Positions 37,598 through 45,430 of a DNA stretch of 64,000 nt are shown here, one piece after another. Source of the stretch: Rhizobium sp. S152 (GTDB taxonomy: Bacteria > Pseudomonadota > Alphaproteobacteria > Rhizobiales > Rhizobiaceae). The translations under genes were made by a program, and so were the position numbers. The DNA is taken from positions 558,001 through 622,000 of the forward strand of contig NZ_JAUDRZ010000008.1 in assembly GCF_030380735.1 (NCBI RefSeq). The letters run 5' to 3'. The notes beneath the pieces are model-generated. The model saw only the letters and a program-made list of their open reading frames with translations, had not been told where the DNA came from and did no database searches. How positions within the stretch are numbered: the first letter of the stretch is position 1; each line of letters begins with the position of its first letter.

Positions 37598-37665
37598 TTG
37601 TCCGACCCGGACACATAGGTCACAATCCATACCTGATACATAGGTGACGACCTCGTGCCGAACGA
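37598..37665. mobile_element. Possible IS481-like element end remnant
   Basis: Just after the tRNA-Gln gene there are two direct units, GGACACATAGGTCACA and GATACATAGGTGACG, about 28 bases apart. They resemble the repeated tips I recall for IS481-family elements in rhizobia. No transposase frame, second end or target duplication is seen, so this would be a solo fragment. Confidence 0.3.
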
Positions 37666-37701
37666 GTTGTCGATGGTTTTCACCCGCCGATCGATGGGCA
37701 T

Positions 37702-37727
37702 AAAAAAGGCAGCCCCGAAAGGCTGCC
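37702..37727 (-). terminator. Rho-independent terminator of the 138-aa lipoprotein gene
   Basis: On the minus strand GGCAGCC, a 6-base loop, GGCTGCC, then TTTTTT. It lies 27 bases after the lipoprotein stop. Confidence 0.85.
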
Positions 37728-37753
37728 GTTTCGATTTCTCGCAGTGTGCCAGC

Positions 37754-38170
37754 TCAGCCGGCAGCCGGGGCGGCCGGTGCCAGGAACTCGGCGCAATAGG
37801 ACGGGCCGTTGACGCCGGGGATGTCGCCGGACACGCGGATGCTGCGGATCGTGTAGTCCGAGCTCGTGGTGATTTCGGCCTGGCAGCGCAGATAGAGCGT
37901 GCGCGCCGGAGAGATCTGCTTGCCGCGCTTGCCGTCGGCGCCTTCGGCATACTTCGCCGGAACCCGCACCGTCTTGTAGCCGCCCTTCCAGGTGTAGCTG
38001 ACACCCGAGCCATTATCGACGTCGTTGATCGGCGGGCCGTATGCAGCGAAGAACTTGCCGGCCGACTGGCCGACCCAGCGGCTGGAGATCGGATCGGCGG
38101 CGGTCGGAATGGTCGTGCAGCCGGCGAGCGCAATGGCAAGCCCGGCCGCGGCAAAGGTGCGGAGTTTCAT
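37754..38170 (-). CDS. Predicted lipoprotein, 138 aa
   Basis: A 138-residue lipoprotein with signal and lipobox L-A-G-C18, then a small globular domain with two cysteines (L-R-C-Q-A and S-Y-C-A-E) and the Y-G-P-P-I-N-D ... Y-T-W-K-G-G-Y segment seen in SmpA/OmlA-like and related rhizobial lipoproteins. It ends in an Ala/Pro tail. It is monocistronic with its own terminator. Function is unknown. Confidence 0.75.
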   Translation of the reverse strand: MKLRTFAAAGLAIALAGCTTIPTAADPISSRWVGQSAGKFFAAYGPPINDVDNGSGVSYTWKGGYKTVRVPAKYAEGADGKRGKQISPARTLYLRCQAEITTSSDYTIRSIRVSGDIPGVNGPSYCAEFLAPAAPAAG

Positions 38171-38394
38171 CGTGTGTCCCTGAAGTTGTCGCGCATTCGA
38201 CGGCGAATCGCTGCCTTAAGGCAGTCTTCGCCTGTCCAGTCGAGCGCTTTAGCGTGGAATCCGGCAAAAGAAAATTGGGCCGTGTTCGCACGTGCAAAAT
38301 TTGCCCGAACTGTGGCTTTTTCTCCGCGTTCTCAACCGTCGCTGACCGCGTCGTCACGCCGCAAAAGAAATGCGCGCAATTTTCGATTTTGACG

Positions 38395-38423
38395 CTTGCG
38401 CAACGACATGTGCCGTTCTATAG
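38395..38423 (+). promoter_or_regulatory. Candidate promoter of tRNA-Pro
   Basis: CTTGCG, a 17-base spacer, CTATAG, ending 16 bases before the tRNA. This fits the alphaproteobacterial housekeeping pattern CTTGAC-N17-CTATAT. Confidence 0.5.
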
Positions 38424-38438
38424 AGGCGCCGCTGGTCA

Positions 38439-38515
38439 CGGAGTGTAGCGCAGTCTGGTAGCGCACCACGTTCGGGACGTGGGGGTCGCAAGTTCGAATC
38501 TTGCCACTCCGACCA
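38439..38515 (+). tRNA. tRNA-Pro (CGG)
   Basis: A 77-base cloverleaf with encoded CCA: acceptor CGGAGTG / CACTCCG, anticodon stem CCACG/CGTGG with loop TTCGGGA (anticodon CGG), T arm AAGTTCGAATCTT. It is followed by its own terminator. Confidence 0.95.
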
Positions 38516-38523
38516 GCCGAAAA

Positions 38524-38550
38524 TCCCGCTTCGGCGGGTTTTTTTCTTTT
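38524..38550 (+). terminator. Rho-independent terminator of tRNA-Pro
   Basis: CCCGC-TTCG-GCGGG followed by a run of T (TTTTTTTCTTTT), nine bases after the tRNA. Confidence 0.85.
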
Positions 38551-38716
38551 TGGATACGCCGCAGCGCGGCAATCGACCTAGCTGCCATCCTCTCCAGACA
38601 TGTGTCGTCCGCGTCACACCCTGCATCACTGTTCAATTAATTCGTCTTGGGGGTTGCCATCCGCGGCCCGGCGAAGAACTATATCAGCGGGAGCATGATA
38701 GTGACGGGAACCACAC

Positions 38717-38941
38717 ATGCCTAAGACTGGTAGAATTGCGATATCGGGTACCGCCCTTTCGGGGGCATGCGTATTTACGGACGAGGGCTCGGGCGGCAAG
38801 ATCCGGGGCTGTCCGCTCTTTCTGGGAATGTTGGCCGGCAAGGGCAGCATCCGCCTGTCGGATACGTCGAGCGGACGTTGGACGTCGATCGAGATCAACA
38901 AGGTCGATCGGCGCGGTAACGCAACCTTCCGCTGGATCTAG
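38717..38941 (+). CDS. Hypothetical 74-aa protein, doubtful
   Basis: A 74-residue frame, M-P-K-T-G-R-I-A-I-S-G at the start, Gly/Ser-rich, with cysteines in G-A-C-V-F and R-G-C-P-L and a C-terminal strand-like end (R-R-G-N-A-T-F-R-W-I). A modest GGGAA lies before the ATG. No family recognised. It overlaps a longer antisense frame (38684-39067), which looks less protein-like. It could be a real small protein or chance. Confidence 0.35.
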   Translation: MPKTGRIAISGTALSGACVFTDEGSGGKIRGCPLFLGMLAGKGSIRLSDTSSGRWTSIEINKVDRRGNATFRWI

Positions 38942-39146
38942 CGGTCGCGCCTCGATTTCACGCGCACCCTTGCATGTCGGCGGCAGCCTGCATCGGCTAT
39001 CGCACAGCTGTGCATTGTCTCGGAAATGTCGCGGACAGACACGTGGCTGTCGTATCCGCGTATCCACTCCAATGAGATGCGACTAAAGTAGCGATCCTCA
39101 CAGACAACATAAAAACAGCGCGCCTCCGGCGGGCGGGGAACAGTGC

Positions 39147-39377
39147 ATGAAGGCCTCAGAGTACAAAGCTGCGGTTGCCGTGACGGGACTCGACACGGCT
39201 GGCGTTGAAAAACTTTTCGGCGTGGATCAGCTCACTCACCGGCGCTGGGCGTCGGGAGAGCAGGAGGTGCCGCGTGCCGTGGCGCTTTGCCTGCTGCTGA
39301 TGACAGCCGCCAACGTATCGGTGGCGCAGACGCAGATACTGGCCGATGGCGAGCCGCGTCTGGCGCTGGCCGGGTAG
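39147..39377 (+). CDS. Small helix-turn-helix (Xre-like) protein
   Basis: A 76-residue protein whose first 50 residues fit a helix-turn-helix: Y-K-A-A-V-A-V-T-G-L, then G-V-E-K-L-F-G-V-D-Q-L-T-H-R-R-W-A-S-G-E-Q-E-V-P, the same pattern as phage or plasmid Xre-like domains in which R-R-W-A-S-G-x-x-x-V-P closes the motif. RBS GGGGAA precedes the ATG. There is no phage gene nearby. Target is unknown. Confidence 0.6.
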   Translation: MKASEYKAAVAVTGLDTAGVEKLFGVDQLTHRRWASGEQEVPRAVALCLLLMTAANVSVAQTQILADGEPRLALAG

Positions 39378-39452
39378 TTGGCCTGACCGTTTTTGTGAGG
39401 GTGTCTCCGACGCGCCGTGGGCCGCAAGTCGCGTGCGGCGCGTCGGTGTCGT

Positions 39453-39668
39453 TCAGGCGCCGAGGATGGCGTCGATCTGTGCGATCAGCGCCGTATAGGT
39501 CTCGATATGCCGGCGATACTCGTTCTTGATCTGGTCGGTGATATCGGCCAGCGGCCCCTTGCCCTCCGAGCGGAAATGGCGAATGTCCTTCTCGCTCGTT
39601 TCCTCGAGGTTGGCCTCGTATTCCTTGATCCGCTGCGCGTAGTCTTCGCGAAGTTTTTCCAGGCTCAT
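39453..39668 (-). CDS. Small coiled-coil protein, 71 aa
   Basis: A 71-residue, strongly charged protein predicted to be nearly all helix (E-K-L-R-E-D-Y-A-Q-R-I-K-E-Y-E-A-N-L-E-E and I-K-N-E-Y-R-R-H-I-E-T-Y-T-A-L-I-A-Q-I-D), with a break at S-E-G-K-G-P-L. A perfect AGGAGG lies 7 bases before the ATG. It is monocistronic. No family recognised; the two-helix hairpin could dimerise. Confidence 0.7.
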   Translation of the reverse strand: MSLEKLREDYAQRIKEYEANLEETSEKDIRHFRSEGKGPLADITDQIKNEYRRHIETYTALIAQIDAILGA

Positions 39669-39810
39669 CTCACACCTCCTGCATTAAATGTCGGCCGCCG
39701 CGGTACAGCGCGTTCGGTGGCAGCGCGGCGTATCCTTCTAAAAAGGTTGCCTGAAAGAGATGCGGCGCTTAAACCGGATTGACAGTCCCCGCCTGAGATA
39801 AAGTGAACCG

Positions 39811-40632
39811 ATGAGCACCAGGAATTACTATTCGAACATGGGCGGGCTGCCGCCGCAGACCGAGCTTCTCTCCAGCAAGGCGGTGTTCACGACCGCCTAT
39901 GCGGTCATCCCGCGCAGCGTGATGACCGATATCGTCACCAGCTATTTCCCGCATTGGGAGGGCACGCGCGCCTGGGTGATCTCGCGGCCGATGACGGGGT
40001 TTTCCGAGACCTTCTCGCAATACATCATGGAAGTTCAGCCGGGTGGCGGCAGCGACCGACCGGAGCCGGAAAAGCGTGCTGAAGGCGTGCTCTTCGTTGT
40101 TGACGGCGAGGTCACGGTCGATCACGAGGGCACCACCCACGTGCTGCGCCCCGGCTCCTTCGCCTTCCTGCCGGCGGGTTCCAAGTGGACGTTGTGGAAC
40201 AAGGGGGCCGCTGTCGCCAAGTTCCACTGGATTCGCAAGGCCTTCCAGGAGGTCGACGGCCTCGAACCGCCGCCGGCGCTCTTCACCCATGAAGACCAGA
40301 ATCCACCGCAGTCGATGCCCGATACCGACGACGTCTGGGCGACCACCCGTTTCATCGATCCCAATGACCTGCGTTACGACATGCACGTCACCATCGTCAC
40401 GCTCGAGCCGGGCGGCGTCATTCCCTTCATGGAAACCCATGTCATGGAGCACGGCCTCTATGTGCTCGAGGGCAGGGCGGTCTATCGGCTGAATCAGGAT
40501 TGGGTCGAGGTCGAGGCCGGCGATCACATGTGGCTGCGCGCTTTCTGCCCGCAGGCCTGCTACGCCGGCGGCCCCGGGCGCTTTCGCTACCTGCTCTACA
40601 AGGATGTGAACCGGCACATGCCGCTGTTTTGA
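39811..40632 (+). CDS. allE: (S)-ureidoglycine aminohydrolase (bicupin)
   Basis: Releases ammonia from (S)-ureidoglycine to give ureidoglycolate, in allantoin and purine degradation. The 273-residue protein is a bicupin: the N-terminal cupin (about 60-150, E-G-V-L-F-V-V-D-G-E-V ... L-R-P-G-S-F-A-F-L-P) and the C-terminal metal cupin (about 180-265) with E-T-H-V-M-E-H-G-L-Y-V-L-E-G, giving the Glu/His Mn ligands. The family end Y-K-D-V-N-R-H is present. No other purine-degradation gene is in the window, so it is displaced from the usual cluster. Confidence 0.9.
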   Translation: MSTRNYYSNMGGLPPQTELLSSKAVFTTAYAVIPRSVMTDIVTSYFPHWEGTRAWVISRPMTGFSETFSQYIMEVQPGGGSDRPEPEKRAEGVLFVVDGEVTVDHEGTTHVLRPGSFAFLPAGSKWTLWNKGAAVAKFHWIRKAFQEVDGLEPPPALFTHEDQNPPQSMPDTDDVWATTRFIDPNDLRYDMHVTIVTLEPGGVIPFMETHVMEHGLYVLEGRAVYRLNQDWVEVEAGDHMWLRAFCPQACYAGGPGRFRYLLYKDVNRHMPLF

Positions 40633-40669
40633 GCAGCGCAATGGCGGCGCTGATATTGAGGACCATCCG

Positions 40670-41197
40670 ATGACGGCTTCCTTTGAGATAAAACGCGCCG
40701 CCCCGTCGGATGCGGCGGCCCTTGCCGCCTTCGCGGCGCGACTGTTCCGCGACACCTACAGCGATGACACAGCCGCCGCCGATCTCGACGACTACGTCGC
40801 CAAGTCCTTCAGCGCCGAGCTTCAGGCGGCGGAAATCGGCGATCCCGAAGCCGCCGTCTTCATGGCTACGGACGGCGGCGTGCTTGCGGGATATGCCTAC
40901 GTGGTGTTTTCGCCAGAAGAAGCCGATCTCGCGCTGCTCAGCCGCATCTACGTCGACGCGAACTGGCGCGGCCGCGGGGTGGCCAACCATCTGCTCAACG
41001 CTGCCATTGCTGAATGCGCGGCGCACAACGTGGGACGTCTGCGATTGACGGTCTACGAGAAGAACGCTCGCGCTATCGCCTTTTACAGCAAGGTCGGCTT
41101 CGCGGTTATGGGCACTACGACCTTCACGGTCGGTGATGACGTGCAGGCCGATCTCGTCATGGAACTGGACGTGATGGCGCGGCGCGCCGATCACTGA
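40670..41197 (+). CDS. GNAT family N-acetyltransferase
   Basis: A 175-residue acetyltransferase of the GNAT fold with acetyl-CoA motif A (L-S-R-I-Y-V-D-A-N-W-R-G-R-G-V-A-N-H-L-L) and motif B (L-T-V-Y-E-K-N-A-R-A-I-A-F-Y-S-K-V-G-F). Length and motif spacing fit the small-molecule or protein-acetylating Rim-like group. RBS GAGGACC precedes the ATG. It lies 37 bases after allE, possibly cotranscribed. Substrate is unknown. Confidence 0.85.
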   Translation: MTASFEIKRAAPSDAAALAAFAARLFRDTYSDDTAAADLDDYVAKSFSAELQAAEIGDPEAAVFMATDGGVLAGYAYVVFSPEEADLALLSRIYVDANWRGRGVANHLLNAAIAECAAHNVGRLRLTVYEKNARAIAFYSKVGFAVMGTTTFTVGDDVQADLVMELDVMARRADH

Positions 41198-41251
41198 CCG
41201 CGCACGGCAACTTTGCCGATCTGCGCAGGACGCTCCCTGCCGGCAGCGCCT

Positions 41252-42187
41252 TCAATCGAGCCGCTGCCGCGCAAGCCACTGACGCGGCGACATGCCGAGC
41301 TCCGTGCGAAAGGCGGCCCGCATGGCTTGAGCGTCGGCAAATCCGCTACGGGCGGCAACGTTGTCGAGCCCCTGGGTGCCGGCGGCAAGCAGTTCCTGCG
41401 CGTTCAGGAGCCGCAGTCGCCGCAGCCACTCCCCGAGGCTCCCGCCCGTTCGCGCGCGGATATGCCGGGTAAGACTGCGTCGGCTCATGCCCGCCCGGTC
41501 GGCGAGTTCGCCGAGTGTCGGCGACGCGGCGGGATCGGCGCGCATTTCGTCGAGGAGATGCGCCAGGCGAAGGTCGGCAGACCTTCCGATTGCCGGCCGC
41601 TCGAAAAACTGCGGCTGAGCGCCGGTTCGCTGCGGCGCGACGATGAGGTGGCGCGCCACGCGATTGGCCTCTCCGATATTTGCAAGCCGCGCAAGCAGAT
41701 GCAGGCAGCAATCGATGCCCGAGGCGATGCCGGCCGAGGTGACGACACTTCCCTCATCGACGAAGATGGCGCCGGGATCGACAGTCACGCCGGGATAGCG
41801 TCTTGCGAAATCGTCGATCCGGGCCCAGTGCGTCGTTGCCCTGCGTCCCTCAAGCAGGCCCGCCTCCGCCAGCCCGAACGCCCCGAGGCAGAGCCCGACG
41901 ACGATCGCACCGCGCGCGCTGGCAACGGTCAACTCTGCAAGGATGTCTGCGTCCACCGGCTCGTCATGATCGCGCCAGCCGGGCAGGATCACGACATCCG
42001 CGTCACGTGCCGCCCCAAGCGGGCAAGGCGCCTCGATGACAAGTCCCGCCGAAGCCGCGATCCGCGGCTGGGCGGCGCAGACGTCGATGCGATGGCCACT
42101 AGCGGTGAACGCCTCGCCGAACACCGCAAGCGGTGTCGAAAGCATGAACGGACTGATCCTGTCGTAGGCGATAACCGCGATGTGCAT
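41252..42187 (-). CDS. GlxA-family AraC-type transcriptional regulator
   Basis: A 311-residue regulator: an N-terminal DJ-1/PfpI domain (about 1-190, with nucleophile-elbow Cys100 in G-L-C-L-G-A-F) and a C-terminal AraC DNA-binding domain (about 205-305) with two helix-turn-helix motifs (L-G-E-L-A-D-R-A-G-M-S-R-R-S-L-T-R-H and V-A-A-R-S-G-F-A-D-A-Q-A-M-R-A-A-F). It is divergent from a cysteine hydrolase gene, 95 bases apart, and is likely its activator. The inducer is unknown, probably a nitrogen-containing small molecule. Confidence 0.88.
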   Translation of the reverse strand: MHIAVIAYDRISPFMLSTPLAVFGEAFTASGHRIDVCAAQPRIAASAGLVIEAPCPLGAARDADVVILPGWRDHDEPVDADILAELTVASARGAIVVGLCLGAFGLAEAGLLEGRRATTHWARIDDFARRYPGVTVDPGAIFVDEGSVVTSAGIASGIDCCLHLLARLANIGEANRVARHLIVAPQRTGAQPQFFERPAIGRSADLRLAHLLDEMRADPAASPTLGELADRAGMSRRSLTRHIRARTGGSLGEWLRRLRLLNAQELLAAGTQGLDNVAARSGFADAQAMRAAFRTELGMSPRQWLARQRLD

Positions 42188-42282
42188 TGGCCCGATTTAC
42201 TACAAATCTGTCCATCGGGCCACTCTTCGCGGCCGCGTGCCGTGGATAATATCCGCGTAGTCTTGATCCATAAGGAACTGCC

Positions 42283-42798
42283 ATGAGCCGCACCCTTCTC
42301 GTCATCGATATCCAGAACGACTATTTCGCCGGAGGCGCTTTGCCACTATGGGCGGCGGAGGAAACGGAGGCACGCATTGTCGCTGCCATCGGCGTCGCCC
42401 GTAGCGCGGGCGATCGGGTCGTTCTCGTTCAGCATGTTTCGACAGCCGGCACGGGCCTCTTTGCTCCCGACGGTCCAGGTGTCGCGATACGGCCCGCTGT
42501 GATCCGTGCGGCGGGAGCGGCACCTGTCGTCGTCAAACATCTTGCCGATGCGTTTCAAGATACACAGCTGGACAAAGAACTGGAGGGCACGCGGGAGTTG
42601 CTGGTTTGCGGGATGATGACGCAGAACTGTGTTGTCTTCACCGCGATGTCACGGGCGGCCGAGCCGTTCGATGTCCGCGTCGTCAGCGATCTCTGCACTG
42701 CGCCCACTGAAACCGTGCATCGGATCGCGCTGAACGCGCTGGCGTCGAAGCTGGACGTGGTGGAGGCCGCGCAGTTGTGGCGCGGCCTAGGCGCCTGA
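42283..42798 (+). CDS. Isochorismatase-family cysteine hydrolase
   Basis: A 171-residue hydrolase with the catalytic triad Asp9 (V-I-D-I-Q-N-D-Y-F), Lys85 (V-V-K-H) and Cys116 (M-M-T-Q-N-C-V) and the cis-peptide before M-M-T. Family members hydrolyse nicotinamide, N-carbamoylsarcosine, ureidoacrylate or isochorismate. The D-K-C triad with Q-N-D-Y-F-x-G-G-A-L resembles the amidase branch. RBS AAGGA precedes the ATG. It is controlled most likely by the divergent GlxA-type regulator. Confidence 0.88.
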   Translation: MSRTLLVIDIQNDYFAGGALPLWAAEETEARIVAAIGVARSAGDRVVLVQHVSTAGTGLFAPDGPGVAIRPAVIRAAGAAPVVVKHLADAFQDTQLDKELEGTRELLVCGMMTQNCVVFTAMSRAAEPFDVRVVSDLCTAPTETVHRIALNALASKLDVVEAAQLWRGLGA

Positions 42799-42847
42799 GT
42801 GCTTGCTATCCAAAAACAGGCTATCCGGGCAAGCTCAAATAAGCAGA

Positions 42848-43885
42848 TCAAATATCACTTGCTGCATAAGGCCAGCGACGTGCGGCCTGTGCGGCCGTCA
42901 TGCGCCGGATCTCCCCGGCGCGGTGCCCGCCACCGGCCAATGCCGCAAGCCGCCGCAAAAGCCGGCCGTCGATGACGGTGAGGCTGCTCAGGATCAGCGC
43001 CATTCCCGTGAGCTCGAACATTTGCAGCCGTTCGCCGAGAAAGACCGCGCCGAGCAGCGTGGCGCTCACCGGCACCAGCAGCGTTACAAGCGAGGCGTTG
43101 GTCGCCCCGGCCGAGGCGATGAGGCCGAAATAGAGGATGAAGGCCAGCGCCGTACATAGCAGGCCGAGCATCGCGATCGCTAGCCATGTCGTTCCGTTGA
43201 TGGGAATGATGTCCTGCGGCGTGCAGAAGATGACGACGACCGGCAGCATGAGCAGGCTTGATACCGTCAGCTGGCCGGTGGCGATCACCTCGGCGCCGAT
43301 GGCGCGGAAGCGTCTCGCAAGAACGACGCCGAACGCATAAGAGATCGAGGCACCAATGACGGCGAGTTTCGCCCACAGGGGTCCATCGAGATCGGAGAGC
43401 AGGCCGGGGCCGATCAGCACGCTCGCGCCGCCGATGCCGAGAGCGATGCCGGCGAGTGCTGCGAGCGACAGCCTTTCGTCTTTCGTCAGCATGGTGGCGA
43501 CAAGGATCGTCCATAGCGGTGTCGTCGCATAGAAGATCGAAGCGAGCCCGGCGCCGATCTCGGTCTGTCCGGCGAAGATCAAGGAGAAGGGGATGACGTT
43601 GTTGAGCAGCGCCAGACCGAGAAAGCCGGCCGGCCGCGAAAGTGCCGGGGCGAAGGACAGGCCGCGAATTCTGAGCCAGAGATGCAGCGCCAGTGCCGCG
43701 ATCGTCACGCGATAGAAAACCAGAGCCAGCGGCGAGATCTCGGAAACCGCGATCCGCCCGAGAAAGAACGAACCGCCCCACAGCACTCCAAGCAGCAGCA
43801 GCCTGCTCCAATCGCGTGCCGACATGGCACGCACGGCGTTGACATGTGATGAGGCAGGCCTTGTCGGTATTGCGAAACCACGCAT
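42848..43885 (-). CDS. DMT/EamA-family exporter with a CysN-derived C-terminal tail
   Basis: A 345-residue inner-membrane transporter with ten hydrophobic helices in two EamA repeats (about 25-155 and 170-305), opening W-S-R-L-L-L-L-G-V-L-W-G-G-S-F-F-L-G. DMT members export amino acids or other metabolites; the substrate is unknown. The last 20 or so residues, R-R-M-T-A-A-Q-A-A-R-R-W-P-Y-A-A-S-D-I, closely copy the C-terminus of CysN, encoded just upstream. The start at 43885 follows GGGAGG; ATGs at 43903 and 43825 are alternatives. It begins 20 bases after the cysN terminator with little room for a promoter. Export of a cysteine-pathway compound is possible but unproven. Confidence 0.85.
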   Translation of the reverse strand: MRGFAIPTRPASSHVNAVRAMSARDWSRLLLLGVLWGGSFFLGRIAVSEISPLALVFYRVTIAALALHLWLRIRGLSFAPALSRPAGFLGLALLNNVIPFSLIFAGQTEIGAGLASIFYATTPLWTILVATMLTKDERLSLAALAGIALGIGGASVLIGPGLLSDLDGPLWAKLAVIGASISYAFGVVLARRFRAIGAEVIATGQLTVSSLLMLPVVVIFCTPQDIIPINGTTWLAIAMLGLLCTALAFILYFGLIASAGATNASLVTLLVPVSATLLGAVFLGERLQMFELTGMALILSSLTVIDGRLLRRLAALAGGGHRAGEIRRMTAAQAARRWPYAASDI

Positions 43886-43904
43886 GCCCTTCGCGCCTCC
43901 CAAA

Positions 43905-43930
43905 AGAAAACGGGGCCGATCCGGCCCCGT
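43905..43930 (-). terminator. Rho-independent terminator after cysN
   Basis: On the minus strand ACGGGGCC, loop GGATC, GGCCCCGT, then TTTTC. It lies 15 bases after the cysN stop and 20 bases before the exporter start. Confidence 0.75.
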
Positions 43931-43944
43931 ATCAAGTCGTCAGG

Positions 43945-45429
43945 TCAGATATCGCTTGCAGCGTTCGACCAGAGATCGGCGGCTTCCGCCGCCGTCATCC
44001 GCCGGACTTCCGCTTCATGGCGGCGGTTGGCGAAGAGTTCGCTGGCCATGATCTGATCGGCGAGATCGGCCGGCAGCGACAGGACCACGCGGGCGTCGCC
44101 GCCATGGATGCCGCCGAGCTCCGAGCGCTTGCCCGTGATCATGCCACCGGCGACCGTGTTGTTGGTCTCCGGGTCGATCAGGATGAAGGCGCCGGATGAA
44201 CGATTGTGCTCGTAAGGGTCGAAGATCGCCGCCTCGTCGAAGGAGAGATGCACCTTGCCGATGGCGTTCATGTAGAGGGTCTCGGTGGCGCTCCACGCAC
44301 CGCTCTTCAGCTGCAACTGCGCGACAGGCTGGACCTGCACGCGCTGGCGGCGGCTGCCGCTCTTCAGCCAGTAGCGCTTTCCGGCCTCGATGCCCTCGGG
44401 CTGTAGCGCCACGACCTGCGCGTCGAAGGACAGGCCGACCTGCGGCTGGCTGTCGATCGAGACGATCATGTCGCCGCGCGCCACGTCCACCTGGCGGTCG
44501 AGCACGAGGGTGATCGCATCACCCGCGACCGCCGCATTGCGCACGAGGTCGAAGGTGACGATCTTGGAGACGTTGGCAACCATGCCCGACGGCAGGATCA
44601 TGACGCTGTCACCCGGCTTCACCGAGCCGCCGGCGACCGTGCCCTGATAGCCGCGGAAGCTTTCGCCCGGACGCGAGACGCGCTGCACGGAGAGGCGGAA
44701 GCCGACCGTCTGCGACGAGCGGACAGTGGCGAGTTCCAGCGTTTCCACCAGCGTCGGGCCGGCATACCACGGCATCGAAGCTTCGCCCGAATAGACAACG
44801 TTTTCGCCCTTCAGCGCCGACATAGGGATCGCGGTGATCTGCTTGACACCGAGGGACAGCGCGAATTCGCGGAATTCGTGGACGATCTTCTCGAAGCCGA
44901 CGCGGTCGTAGTTCGTGAGGTCGATCTTGTTGACGGCGAGCACGAACTGCTTGATCCCCAGCAGCGAGGCGATCGTCGCATGGCGACGCGTCTGCTCGAG
45001 AATGCCGGCGCGTGCATCGACCAGCAGGATGGCGAGATCGGCAGTCGAGGCGCCGGTCGCCATGTTGCGGGTATACTGCTCGTGGCCGGGGGTGTCGGCA
45101 ACGATGAAGGAGCGCTTGTCGGTCGCGAAATAGCGATAGGCAACGTCGATGGTGATGCCCTGTTCGCGCTCGGCCTGCAGTCCGTCGAGAAGCAGCGCGA
45201 AGTCGGGCAGGCCGAGATCGTTCTGCTTGCCGGTTGAATCCCGGCGCAACGTCGCGGCCTGGTCTTCCTTGACAGCCTTGGTGTCCCATAGCAGGCGGCC
45301 GATCAGCGTGGACTTGCCGTCATCGACGCTGCCGCAGGTGATGAGGCGCAATGGTCGCGTGTCGCGCACGGCCTGGACAGGCTCGGCGGCGGGTGCGGTG
45401 ATGGCGCTTGCTGTTGCTGCTGCAGTCAT
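43945..45429 (-). CDS. cysN: Sulfate adenylyltransferase subunit 1 (GTPase)
   Basis: Regulatory GTPase that drives CysD to make adenylyl sulfate (APS) from sulfate and ATP. The 494-residue EF-Tu-like protein shows the P-loop G-S-V-D-D-G-K-S-T (33-41), G3 D-T-P-G-H-E-Q-Y, and G4 N-K-I-D, then two beta-barrel domains. There is no C-terminal APS kinase (CysC) domain, agreeing with direct APS reduction. The ATG at 45429 lies one base after the cysD stop; the upstream frame extension is inside cysD. The C-terminal tail V-R-R-M-T-A-A-E-A-A-D-L-W is the probable source of the tail on the neighbouring exporter. Confidence 0.95.
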   Translation of the reverse strand: MTAAATASAITAPAAEPVQAVRDTRPLRLITCGSVDDGKSTLIGRLLWDTKAVKEDQAATLRRDSTGKQNDLGLPDFALLLDGLQAEREQGITIDVAYRYFATDKRSFIVADTPGHEQYTRNMATGASTADLAILLVDARAGILEQTRRHATIASLLGIKQFVLAVNKIDLTNYDRVGFEKIVHEFREFALSLGVKQITAIPMSALKGENVVYSGEASMPWYAGPTLVETLELATVRSSQTVGFRLSVQRVSRPGESFRGYQGTVAGGSVKPGDSVMILPSGMVANVSKIVTFDLVRNAAVAGDAITLVLDRQVDVARGDMIVSIDSQPQVGLSFDAQVVALQPEGIEAGKRYWLKSGSRRQRVQVQPVAQLQLKSGAWSATETLYMNAIGKVHLSFDEAAIFDPYEHNRSSGAFILIDPETNNTVAGGMITGKRSELGGIHGGDARVVLSLPADLADQIMASELFANRRHEAEVRRMTAAEAADLWSNAASDI

Positions 45430-45430
45430 C

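Noticed and set aside
37515..38515. tRNA-flanked genomic island
   Set aside because: Two tRNAs lie 0.9 kb apart, but there is no integrase, no 3'-end tRNA repeat and no shift in base composition between them.
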